Part shown: positions 15,201 to 19,956 of the stretch, in pieces | Layout of the letters: the number at the start of each line of letters is the position of its first letter | Numbering within the stretch: the first letter of the stretch is position 1 | Assembly (NCBI GenBank): GCA_002499345.1 | Contig: DALF01000018.1 | Span: 1-19,956, forward strand | Direction: 5' to 3' | Length of the DNA: 19,956 nucleotides | DNA from: Euryarchaeota archaeon UBA170 | GTDB lineage: Archaea; Thermoplasmatota; Poseidoniia; Poseidoniales; Thalassarchaeaceae | Translations under genes and position numbers: made by a program | Notes under the pieces: generated by a model | What the model was told of the DNA's origin: nothing | The model's database searches: none | The model's input: the letters and a program-made list of their open reading frames with translations, nothing else

Positions 15201-15642
15201 ATTCGCCCTTACTTTAGATATCTCAGACATCTACCAAGTCGAGACTGGTGTAGCGGCTACTGTATACATACGCATCACTGAAGGAGACGGCTCAAGGTAT
15301 GTCATATCAGAGACCATCGATATCAGCCTAGTTCCCCGCGGAGGAGAATCTGGCGGCGGCGGGGCTGTCGAAGGAGGACTCAGTACAACAATTCTAGCAG
15401 GCATAGGTGCAGCTATCCTTCTGATACTTGTAGTCGTAGTAACTTTAGTTGTCCGAGGAAGATCTAGGGATACTGTTGTGAGTGACACAGTAGAACAGTT
15501 TGGAGGAGTGGAGACTATGGATCCTGTTGAGGCCTACGTCCAGCAAATGGTCGCCTCAGGATATGACGAACAACAAGCTAGGGCTTACGCCGAACAGTAT
15601 TACGCAAGTTATTACGAACAGCAAAGGCAAGGCGGAGCCTAA
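9208..15642 (+). CDS. Giant secreted, membrane-anchored surface protein with FG-GAP, CARDB/Ig-like and MAM-like modules
   Basis: 2144 residues. A signal peptide covers about 1-39 (FREGRR, then a Leu-rich core, ending GASA). Five FG-GAP/VCBS-type Ca-binding loops follow at about 57-66, 118-127, 180-189, 323-333 and 373-382 (GDLDCDGDND, GDIDGDGAND and so on), suggesting a beta-propeller. CARDB-like strands come at about 500-555. Two long jelly-roll or MAM-like modules, about 558-811 and 938-1181, both end in a GF-x-x-DNI motif. A Rossmann-like domain lies at about 1379-1630 and Ig-like segments at 1640-2040. A Gly-rich linker is followed by a TM helix at 2058-2082 and a cytoplasmic tail of about 62 residues rich in Tyr, Gln and Ala. 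Many N-x-S/T sites suggest glycosylation. The frame is open from a GTG at 9124, but ATG 9208 puts the signal peptide properly at the N-terminus. A CATAAGAG about 27 bases before it may be the TATA box of a leaderless transcript. The ligand is unknown; adhesion or polymer binding is inferred. Confidence 0.88.
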   Translation: MSLSPQTAQDRFREGRRALLLVFLLMAMPLASFVPGASASHITQYAVQRDPSDIAVGDLDCDGDNDIVSASAMGHFITTLYNDGSGGFADRQDVFISNNNSQRAGFVDTANGVDVEIGDIDGDGANDIIYYQENIRFVGETFVRPGNLTVLFGSCTDGVNSWSDTAITISNPIHISMEVGDINDDGNDDIILISRDTTGSNQYVQIYRGPDPSLLTNQQAMPVPLTNGIYTDVLLGHWGETVQGGGIGTPIGDCEDLDLWLLRTPPWNAGVGYSVGHYDNMTVLEYDCIQDQFPNPMTPTAQGVHEFKLDAEHNYPMGGMDISDTDGDGEIDMVAVVDGITGNISYAEKSGTQWNTQNYVSLGDFKGASLTIEDVNRDGVSDFFVPTELTLTRLQDSSAQNQTYLLLDNLREINTVEIILGNPDGAGYLAPLSFDVGRRPTMAITGQLQGEEGSALEIIVGQRDYSYRFANDAMWLDTQGWSGAGDFLSVLTLDNQDMGITEVGIAPASFNPATGQAQLGEGTRFVNVTVKNTGLNPLSGSIDVNLEVKEVLGGTDTVVYSNDFDGNEEDSNCPACSFSKVSYTGMYGSGDSSWHEESNASVDDNGTSTDEWFEADNNPTTYMWAGMDYQGNDNDSGYFNNMDESLILENVDLTGADAAYLDVSLMCSTAFFELFLAEQYSVVERWLYEDSCGIEVWSEGNGWESVFFTGGWDYNRLVRVLLYGDAEFNSNNGNYQDYFVTGWTNYTEAADETDDPNDLESIDLTPYAGQVIDIRFRFRSGLVGSVGPEGSSYDSGLDGFAFDNITIRKRDVTFGTEETVSDTITFTDMAAGASEEVSLEAYFRDNSTYFIKTELTNPSGFQNLDSTNDEIRFQTTVENLFDPGLAEEPWRNLENGVRYASGTRDVEIRATNWGNTLTDFSVKAEIFNAEPDLVGIEDFSGVDPIWTDDGNENGSRMDDSTGTNDMLPQNVGVFKNFAYWLGDPDSGYGDGWNETLALDPIPIAASGADFTYLTFDYYAEGDFLQDRDGNVLAIRDAANLEISWIKDGELYQGVVYGSWTDLNENGLRNTNPEDPNFHRCEDFDLNGYDEVEYFGDHSDNLDSVVWFDTENIMKSITLDLTHIVIQNRTSSDTTDWRDECTTLAGSDLSLTWRFQSNEDGINGNAGLAGFGIDNIRVEEFTFEFDGNYTEEVTGLDASESSTLVLANHDFESGIYRIDAMTMLDTTDPTTAWYNASEVNDANNISSIIFSIASAEITLMQPDVMECVTDITYECVYPIDDQSIHSFSVPLLNGVIDGDYTLSMSIKDLTTNQQVFEQTADNGQFSLEPHQRAWANWSEPFNSWADGHTYNISFSAEVTKEDNTVEPSGNVRFFIITFYDRIDVAILSNPTDQNRLQMVKSDLESMGMSYTQMKLDNWDDYATPSWLEHYDKVLLPWQTDYNVYYGDYYDKLASTRVTDGLSVVETLEQFMVQGGTTQIHLGPYRDAYQPANLPFGMDIAMRNQVNLTEDNRILSEDITIVDPFHPLMDDVEISAFGAINGGSHVALSGLDTAQVQGTQIPQVCGGRISDPAGTFHTLIRDNTYESQSLLSVCNRGAGGMIVTTIDVENPSVTQEFGGEQIPILSNLLEYKLTPYPSDFGIAGEGYDLTVNGQSPSIDSITGAYSTMYIKSNSDLSFDYVTNVPGVFADWTLSSGNNDSVTGWDGAIIDAGEISHTQQTSPEIPTLGSFCVANTSSNTGCRIGAEWMLTLYLHDEEGHTRITYIRLVTDDTLADEFRPLASASIISNSAISEFIALDGTKTVAGTDWPIYRVRLTETGDISLSFSAENSTDPDAPEGESGIELFEWKVFFDYPWDSQSPTLEGHEFQIPASATDEWTYTFRNLTSNPEGTLENEIRVELIVYDKAGKQSEKHRMYFIVVGEDFGDEPPLVQFTAPRPTDSQREDLVVVTGNLISGAENGDVKIEVALDQAVLDYSTSQKITQKQIGKFNLSEMNSDGDTFALTLDISDIYQVETGVAATVYIRITEGDGSRYVISETIDISLVPRGGESGGGGAVEGGLSTTILAGIGAAILLILVVVVTLVVRGRSRDTVVSDTVEQFGGVETMDPVEAYVQQMVASGYDEQQARAYAEQYYASYYEQQRQGGA

Positions 15643-15657
15643 GGATAGGAGATTTCA

Positions 15658-16923
15658 ATGGACTCTTCCGATAGGTACACCGTTGCGGACTTGAGTCTGT
15701 CAGAGGCCGGTAGGCTGAAGGTAGAATGGGCACGGAGTAGGATGCCAGCATTGGCCTCTTTGAAGGCAAAAGCGGAGATTGAAAGGCCGCTAGAGGGTCA
15801 AAGAATAGCTGGTTGCCTACATGTCACCAAGGAAACCGCGGTCCTAATAGAGACTCTAGAGTCCGCAGGAGCAGAGATATCCTGGTCTGGGTGCAACCCA
15901 CTTTCGACTCAAGACGAAGTCGCTGCATGGCTAGCCTCTGAGGGATACTCAATACATGCATGGTACGGGCAGGATAATTCTGGATTCTATGAATGCATAG
16001 ATAGGACCCTGGAATTTGATCCTACGCTTACCTTGGATGATGGTGCCGACCTGATTTACAGGGTCCATTCTCAATTCAAGGATCTCGCACAAGGAATAAT
16101 CGGCGGGACAGAGGAAACGACTACCGGAGTGCACCGCCTTAGGGCGATGGCAGATGCTGGTGAGCTACTATATCCAGTCATTGCAGTAAATGATGCTGAG
16201 ACAAAGTGGGATTTCGATAATGTCCATGGAACAGGCCAGTCTACGATAGACGGTATACTCAGAGCTACCAGTGTTCTCTTGGCAGGTAAGAACTTTGTAA
16301 TCGCCGGTTATGGGCACTGCGGCAAGGGACTGGCAATGAGAGCGAGGGGGATGGGAGCCAATGTCATCATCACAGAGATTGACCCGATTCCCGCACTAAA
16401 GGCGACAATGGACGGATTCAGAGTAATGAAGATGGATGAGGCAGCCTCGATAGGAGATCTATTCTGTACAGCCACCGGTATGAAGGACGTCATAGTCGGA
16501 AGGCATTACGATTCAATGAAGGATGGTGCTATTGTGTGTAATACGGGGCATTATGATTGCGAAGTCAGTATTTCGGATCTGGAAGAAAGGGCTACTGAGA
16601 TCTTTACGATTAGGGATAATAATGAGGCATTCTCTATGCCTGATGGCAGGCGGATTCACCTACTTGCTAGAGGAAGACTAGTGAATCTCGCATCGGCAGA
16701 AGGACATCCCAGTGAGGTTATGGACATGTCATTCGCAAATCAGTTCTTGGCACTCTGTAGATTGGCGCGCGAAGGGAGCACCTACGACAACTCGGTGTAC
16801 GATATCCACCCAGATCAGGATAGGCAACTAGCCGCACTGAAACTTTCATCTTCGGGAATAGTAATCGATGAGCTGACCGAGGATCAGAAAGCCTATCTCC
16901 ATGACTTCTCAGTCGGGACATAA
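15658..16923 (+). CDS. ahcY: S-adenosylhomocysteine hydrolase
   Basis: A 421-residue NAD-dependent enzyme that splits S-adenosylhomocysteine into adenosine and homocysteine, keeping cellular methylation running. Landmarks are CLHVTKETAVLIETL, GCNPLSTQD, EETTTGVHRL (active-site Glu), NDAETKWDFDNVHGTGQS (the Lys and Asp that act in catalysis, and the GTGQS form typical of archaeal and Thermotoga-type enzymes), the dinucleotide-binding loop GYGHCGKGLAMRARGMGA, NTGHYDCEVS and RGRLVNLASAEGHP. The C-terminus ends in YLHDFSVGT and lacks the KPDHYRY tail of the eukaryotic/most bacterial class, which is normal for the shorter archaeal class. An AGGAG site (15647-15651) 6 bases before the ATG fixes the start. 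It lies 15 bases after the surface-protein stop, so may be co-transcribed with it, and ends 7 bases from the convergent TPR gene. Confidence 0.96.
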   Translation: MDSSDRYTVADLSLSEAGRLKVEWARSRMPALASLKAKAEIERPLEGQRIAGCLHVTKETAVLIETLESAGAEISWSGCNPLSTQDEVAAWLASEGYSIHAWYGQDNSGFYECIDRTLEFDPTLTLDDGADLIYRVHSQFKDLAQGIIGGTEETTTGVHRLRAMADAGELLYPVIAVNDAETKWDFDNVHGTGQSTIDGILRATSVLLAGKNFVIAGYGHCGKGLAMRARGMGANVIITEIDPIPALKATMDGFRVMKMDEAASIGDLFCTATGMKDVIVGRHYDSMKDGAIVCNTGHYDCEVSISDLEERATEIFTIRDNNEAFSMPDGRRIHLLARGRLVNLASAEGHPSEVMDMSFANQFLALCRLAREGSTYDNSVYDIHPDQDRQLAALKLSSSGIVIDELTEDQKAYLHDFSVGT

Positions 16924-16930
16924 GGCGAGA

Positions 16931-17938
16931 CTAAGGGAGATTGAGATCCCATTTCTTAGGCATCCTCTCACCGGATTCAACTATCATATAGAGCCTCTCC
17001 TTTATTGCAGGCATCTTATTTTTCATCAAGGAAGAGTAAAGAGGGCTTTCTCTAATGCTTTCTGGGATACATATCTGTCCAGTAGTTGTCTCATAATCAA
17101 TCGCCCTCTCAAGATCTAGGGCATGCCTATTAATTGACTGTAAGAGATTCATACTCAGCCTGCTGATGGCCACGACGGTCAATAGCAGTATGATGAAGAC
17201 GATTGGAAGGGACCAACCCGAGTCCCCTATGAATATCATACTCGTACTACCTACGAAAAATGCCATAGGTGCGACAAAGAGCATCAGAAATAGTCCCTGT
17301 GAAATCGGCTTTTTCTTCTTCAGCTTCTCTATTATTTCCCATCGAGGGTGCTTAGGTTGGTTCGGCCTAAATATCTCATCAGACTCCATCTTCGAGGCCT
17401 TCGAAACAGTCTGGCTGACTCTACCCATCCTCATCTTCAATCCCCCATCGACAGAATCCATTTCAGAGGAGAACATCTCTTCGAGTAAATCCGCGCATTC
17501 CTCATAATACCCCATCCGAACCAATATCGAAATCTGTTCAATCAGTGGTGTAACCTCTGTTGGGACGTGCTCCCTACGATTCTCCCACCACTCTAGGGCA
17601 TCATCCATCATCCCTAAGTGATCTACCAGCAAAGTCCCTCCGAGGTCCCATGCTCGACGATTCTCTGGATCTAATTTGACCACCCTCCTAAGTGCTGTTA
17701 CGGACTTAGCTGTCTGGATCAGGCTCGGCATCTCTTGCTTACCTTTGGTAGGAGCAGGGAGTTCCATTCTGGCTATGGTCATCCAAGCATCTGAGTTATT
17801 TGGTTCTAAAGCTACCAACTCTTTACAAATTCTAAGAGTTCCTTCTCTGTCTCCACCTTTTTCAGCATCGATAGCATCTAACCATAAGTCGCCTTTGGTA
17901 CCAGCGCCTTCATGCTCCATGTCATGTGGATTAGGCAT
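16931..17938 (-). CDS. TPR-repeat protein with two C-terminal transmembrane helices
   Basis: 335 residues. The N-terminal part (about 15-160) is made of TPR-like helical pairs: DREGTLRICKELVALEPNNSDAWMTIARM, then VTALRRVVKLDPENRRAWDLG, a unit with ALEWWENRREHVP, and GYYEECADLLEEMF. A basic KLKKKK stretch precedes two hydrophobic helices at about 215-237 and 242-262, so both the TPR region and the last 70 residues should face the cytoplasm. No enzyme motif is seen. The role is probably scaffolding at the membrane. The frame is open from 18004, but that would overlap the upstream lipoprotein gene by 40 bases. The ATG at 17938 leaves a 26-base gap; an ATG at 17920 is also possible, and neither has a clear ribosome-binding site. 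It is last in a minus-strand run behind the transferrin-like and GSDH-fold genes, so may be co-transcribed with them. Confidence 0.75.
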   Translation of the reverse strand: MPNPHDMEHEGAGTKGDLWLDAIDAEKGGDREGTLRICKELVALEPNNSDAWMTIARMELPAPTKGKQEMPSLIQTAKSVTALRRVVKLDPENRRAWDLGGTLLVDHLGMMDDALEWWENRREHVPTEVTPLIEQISILVRMGYYEECADLLEEMFSSEMDSVDGGLKMRMGRVSQTVSKASKMESDEIFRPNQPKHPRWEIIEKLKKKKPISQGLFLMLFVAPMAFFVGSTSMIFIGDSGWSLPIVFIILLLTVVAISRLSMNLLQSINRHALDLERAIDYETTTGQICIPESIRESPLYSSLMKNKMPAIKERLYMIVESGERMPKKWDLNLP

Positions 17939-17964
17939 CAGGGCTTGAAGGATGCTATCTTGTA

Positions 17965-19164
17965 CTACGATTTCTGACTTATCTTGACAATATCTCCAGT
18001 CCAATGGAAGACAATGACCTCCTCATTCAGGCCCTCTCCAAACCCAACGATCATACCGCCAGAGTTTCCCACATATGACTCAGTCCACTCTCCCTCGAAT
18101 TCTTTAATAATCCAAATAGATCCAGTGCAGAAGTCCCCGTACAAATACCCATTTCGAAGTTCCTCAGGCCCCCAATCCATCCAGTACCCGCCAGTTACCG
18201 AGCAGTTTCCGTTTTCATGGCTGTAAGCCACAACAGGATAAGTCAAGTCATCATCTCCATGGCCATCATTTCCATGGTCATCCTCTTCATAACAATCTCC
18301 ATCCTCATCAAAATATTGAAAACCTTCTTTTAATGACCAACCAAGATTCTTTCTTTCAGATAATGGAACTAAATTTATTTCTTCCCAACAATTCTGTCCC
18401 ACATCAGCTATCCAAAGATCGCCATTATCCCCAATGTCGAATCGCCATGGATTCCGTAGTCCATAGTGAAGTACGAATGGATCTCCCGTAGAATTATCGA
18501 GAATAGATTTGATCTCGTTGTTTCTGAATTCAAATAGTTGGATAGTTCCTAAGGCATTTGAGGAATCTTGTCCATTGGAGTGGGGGTCATCAGCACTGCC
18601 GCCGTCTCCTATCCCCCAGAGGTAACTTCCATTACCCGCGTGCAGAAGAAATCCTCCATTGTGATTCCTATATGGTTGCTCGACCCTCTTCAGCACCGTC
18701 ACTGAATCCATTTCAATTCTTCCCTCATCTCCTATTTTGGAGGATGCCAGAACCAAATCAGAACGATTTTCACCTTCACAAGCCCCATTTTCAACATATG
18801 ACAACAGAACTACTTTTGTCTCTACGAAATTACTGTCTAAAGAAAGACCGAGAAGGCCCTGCTCCATATGGCACCTACTGACCAGCCCACTCAAGTCGGC
18901 AACATCCTCAAGATTCTCGCCATCCCATGATTTTATGATGCCCCCGAGGAAGACAATCCACATCTTCCCATCGAGAGGGTTGATCAGCGAATGATGGGCA
19001 GTCTCTCCTAGCTGTAATAGTATGGAGCATTCTAAATCGTAATTTACTTGACAGCCATCAGAAATTGGATCGGGCCATTCAAACTCATCATCAGAATCTC
19101 CTCCAAAGCACCCGACACAGAGTGAGGATAGCATCAATAATGCTAATGCTAATGCAACCCTCAA
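17965..19164 (-). CDS. Lipoprotein of the PQQ-dependent glucose/sorbosone dehydrogenase (GSDH) beta-propeller family
   Basis: 399 residues. A hydrophobic signal segment ends in LCVGC, with Cys19 as probable lipid-anchored residue, followed by an acidic Gly/Asp linker, so the protein sits outside the membrane. The six-bladed propeller signatures are EQGLLGLSLD (101-110), RNHNGG (166-171, with His168 at the place of the catalytic base of soluble glucose dehydrogenase), GIGDGGSADDP..NGQD (185-200), GLRNPWRFDI (235-244, the conserved Arg-Asn), DVGQNCWEEIN (254-264), and GGYWMDW with GYLYGDFCTGSIW. This looks like a whole and possibly active PQQ-type sugar or aldose dehydrogenase, but members such as HHIP have the fold without enzyme activity. 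Residues 286-306 form an unusual Asp/Glu/His-rich loop. The start is TTG, fixed by a GGAGAGG site. The transferrin-like gene ends 57 bases upstream. Confidence 0.85.
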   Translation of the reverse strand: MRVALALALLMLSSLCVGCFGGDSDDEFEWPDPISDGCQVNYDLECSILLQLGETAHHSLINPLDGKMWIVFLGGIIKSWDGENLEDVADLSGLVSRCHMEQGLLGLSLDSNFVETKVVLLSYVENGACEGENRSDLVLASSKIGDEGRIEMDSVTVLKRVEQPYRNHNGGFLLHAGNGSYLWGIGDGGSADDPHSNGQDSSNALGTIQLFEFRNNEIKSILDNSTGDPFVLHYGLRNPWRFDIGDNGDLWIADVGQNCWEEINLVPLSERKNLGWSLKEGFQYFDEDGDCYEEDDHGNDGHGDDDLTYPVVAYSHENGNCSVTGGYWMDWGPEELRNGYLYGDFCTGSIWIIKEFEGEWTESYVGNSGGMIVGFGEGLNEEVIVFHWTGDIVKISQKS

Positions 19165-19169
19165 ACTAT

Positions 19170-19176
19170 CCTCTCC
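19170..19176 (-). promoter_or_regulatory. Ribosome-binding site GGAGAGG that decides a TTG start
   Basis: GGAGAGG on the minus strand lies 5 bases before the TTG at 19164-19162. The TTG is followed at once by the signal peptide, and no ATG offers a signal peptide with better context. The AT-rich TTAGTTAATTAG just upstream may also hold a promoter element. Confidence 0.7.
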
Positions 19177-19209
19177 TAATTAACTAATCAAATTCGAGAA
19201 ATTAATGTA

Positions 19210-19219
19210 TGCATATGCA
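19210..19219. promoter_or_regulatory. Perfect 10-bp palindrome TGCATATGCA in the 57-bp intergenic gap
   Basis: TGCATATGCA is self-complementary and lies between the transferrin-like stop and the GSDH-fold start, 46 bases before the TTG. It could be a regulator half-site or include a TATA element. A 10-bp palindrome can also occur by chance. Confidence 0.25.
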
Positions 19220-19221
19220 AT

Positions 19222-19956
19222 TCAGGAAAAGTATGCCTGTATTCCAGGAACATTGGCTACAGCGGCTCCGTATGTCCCCAAGTGATTATCAGCATTTGTA
19301 GCAACCATTCCATCGGTGTTAAGGAGATCTTTGAGAATCTCTGTTCCCTCTGAGTCATCATTCAGAGACACCAATGCATTTTGAACGAGTTCGACAGTTT
19401 CGCTGTCCATATAATCTGGATTGTATAGTGCTGGGTGACTAGGCGCCTGTCCGAACGAGGGAAGCATCACCAAATCTTCAAGATCCATGCACCAGTCATC
19501 GCCATCGGCAACACCATCGTCGTTCTCATCACAATACAAACGGTAAGCAGTATCCTTGGTCAAGGCAATATCTCCATGCCCAGTCATCATACACTTCATA
19601 GCGCCTTTGTATCCCGAGTACTGTGTTCCTCCCTCCGGGATGCTTGAATCCTTATGGAAAAAGTTGGTCACTGTAGCCCTTAGGGAGTCAATATCATCAG
19701 CATCACCCTGAACATCCGCATATCCGTTTCCAATTAGATACCCCATTGGAATTAGCATTCCAGCGCTCTTAAGCCATCCGGTATGACATGACTTCTTGCC
19801 CTCCATCAATGCAAAGGGGTCTGTGTCGGGGTCATCATCAAGATGCGCTGCAGCGATGTCAGAGTCGGCCTTTACCCACGCCGCGGCGTTGTAGTATGTC
19901 CTACCATCGGACTTCCATTCGGCGGCCAGTACGTCCAAGTCATAGACTTCCCATCC
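19222..19956 (-). CDS. Transferrin-like single-lobe iron-binding protein (N-terminus off the window)
   Basis: The 244 C-terminal residues are seen (numbered from the edge); the frame is open at 19956. Order and spacing match a transferrin lobe. RTYYNAAAWVK (19-29) fits TFYYAVAVVKK, with Tyr22 as first Tyr ligand. GKKSCHTGWLKSAG (53-66) fits GKKSCHTGLGRSAG, the anion site, with Thr59 kept and the anion Arg replaced by Lys63. TNFF precedes YSGYKGAMKC (113-122), which fits YFGYSGAFKC with Tyr116 as second Tyr ligand. GDIALTKD fits GDVAFVKH, and APSHPAL (171-177) fits VPSHTVV with His174 as His ligand. Cys57 and Cys122 match the conserved C118-C194 disulfide. The Asp ligand would lie about 10 codons beyond the edge. 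The last 60 residues look like the end of PhnD-type binding proteins, which share this fold, so phosphate or phosphonate binding is the alternative. Probably extracytoplasmic; the signal peptide is not visible. Confidence 0.8.
   Translation of the reverse strand, partial: GWEVYDLDVLAAEWKSDGRTYYNAAAWVKADSDIAAAHLDDDPDTDPFALMEGKKSCHTGWLKSAGMLIPMGYLIGNGYADVQGDADDIDSLRATVTNFFHKDSSIPEGGTQYSGYKGAMKCMMTGHGDIALTKDTAYRLYCDENDDGVADGDDWCMDLEDLVMLPSFGQAPSHPALYNPDYMDSETVELVQNALVSLNDDSEGTEILKDLLNTDGMVATNADNHLGTYGAAVANVPGIQAYFS

Noticed and set aside
16860..16923. AhcY apparently truncated because the KPDHYRY tail is missing
   Set aside because: The short C-terminus goes with the archaeal/Thermotoga-type class, as does the GTGQS motif, so it is normal.
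18237..18312. Possible tandem repeat in the CATCATTTCCATGG-like stretch
   Set aside because: The similarity comes from repeated Asp/His codons in the acidic loop of the lipoprotein; units are not regular in length.
19222..19956. Plain phosphonate/phosphate ABC-transporter binding protein
   Set aside because: The C-terminal 60 residues fit that family, but the Tyr, Thr, Cys and His positions follow transferrin in order and context, so I kept it only as the alternative.

Overview
The window looks like a piece of a planktonic marine archaeal genome, most plausibly Candidatus Poseidoniales (Marine Group II) or a close relative. This is inferred from gene content, not from a marker phylogeny. Supporting points are: a fused gamma-alpha 2-oxoacid:ferredoxin oxidoreductase subunit next to its beta subunit; an archaeal-type S-adenosylhomocysteine hydrolase; a giant secreted, membrane-anchored FG-GAP/CARDB-type surface protein with a short Tyr/Gln-rich cytoplasmic tail; archaeal-style lipoprotein and single-TM proteins; very tight gene packing; GTG/TTG starts; and a mixture of good Shine-Dalgarno sites with genes that have none.

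Layout. 1-440 (-) is a Nudix hydrolase cut by the window edge. Divergent from it are an aldo/keto reductase (515-1366, +) and a 59-residue single-TM protein (1376-1555, +). A tRNA-Gln(CTG) lies on the minus strand (1557-1632), downstream of the minus-strand pair korA-korB (4496-1686). A 147-bp divergent region separates korA from a membrane-anchored TPR-cyclophilin (4644-5684, +). The plus strand then carries aconitase acnA (5740-8433), an unrecognised protein with a winged-helix-like C-terminus (8480-9121), the 2144-residue surface protein (9208-15642) and ahcY (15658-16923). Convergent to these is a minus-strand run, read from the right edge: a transferrin-like iron-binding protein (cut by the edge), a lipoprotein of the PQQ glucose/sorbosone dehydrogenase fold, and a TPR protein with two TM segments.

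Functionally, korAB and acnA belong to the TCA cycle and the ferredoxin-linked 2-oxoacid pathway, and ahcY to the methyl cycle. Four proteins (cyclophilin, surface protein, GSDH-fold lipoprotein, transferrin-like protein) act outside the cytoplasmic membrane, so the window mixes central metabolism with a large cell-surface investment. There is no CRISPR array, transposon, integrase or phage gene, and no stretch above 300 bases lacks a gene.

The most notable observation is the right-edge gene. Its visible part matches a vertebrate-type transferrin lobe almost motif for motif: both Tyr ligands, the His ligand, the Thr of the anion site and the C118-C194-type disulfide pair. It sits directly upstream of an extracytoplasmic beta-propeller lipoprotein. 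Second-tier observations are a near-repeated G/C palindrome in front of korA and in front of the surface-protein gene, an extracytoplasmic cyclophilin fused to a cytoplasmic TPR segment, and a Rossmann-like domain buried in the surface-protein ectodomain.
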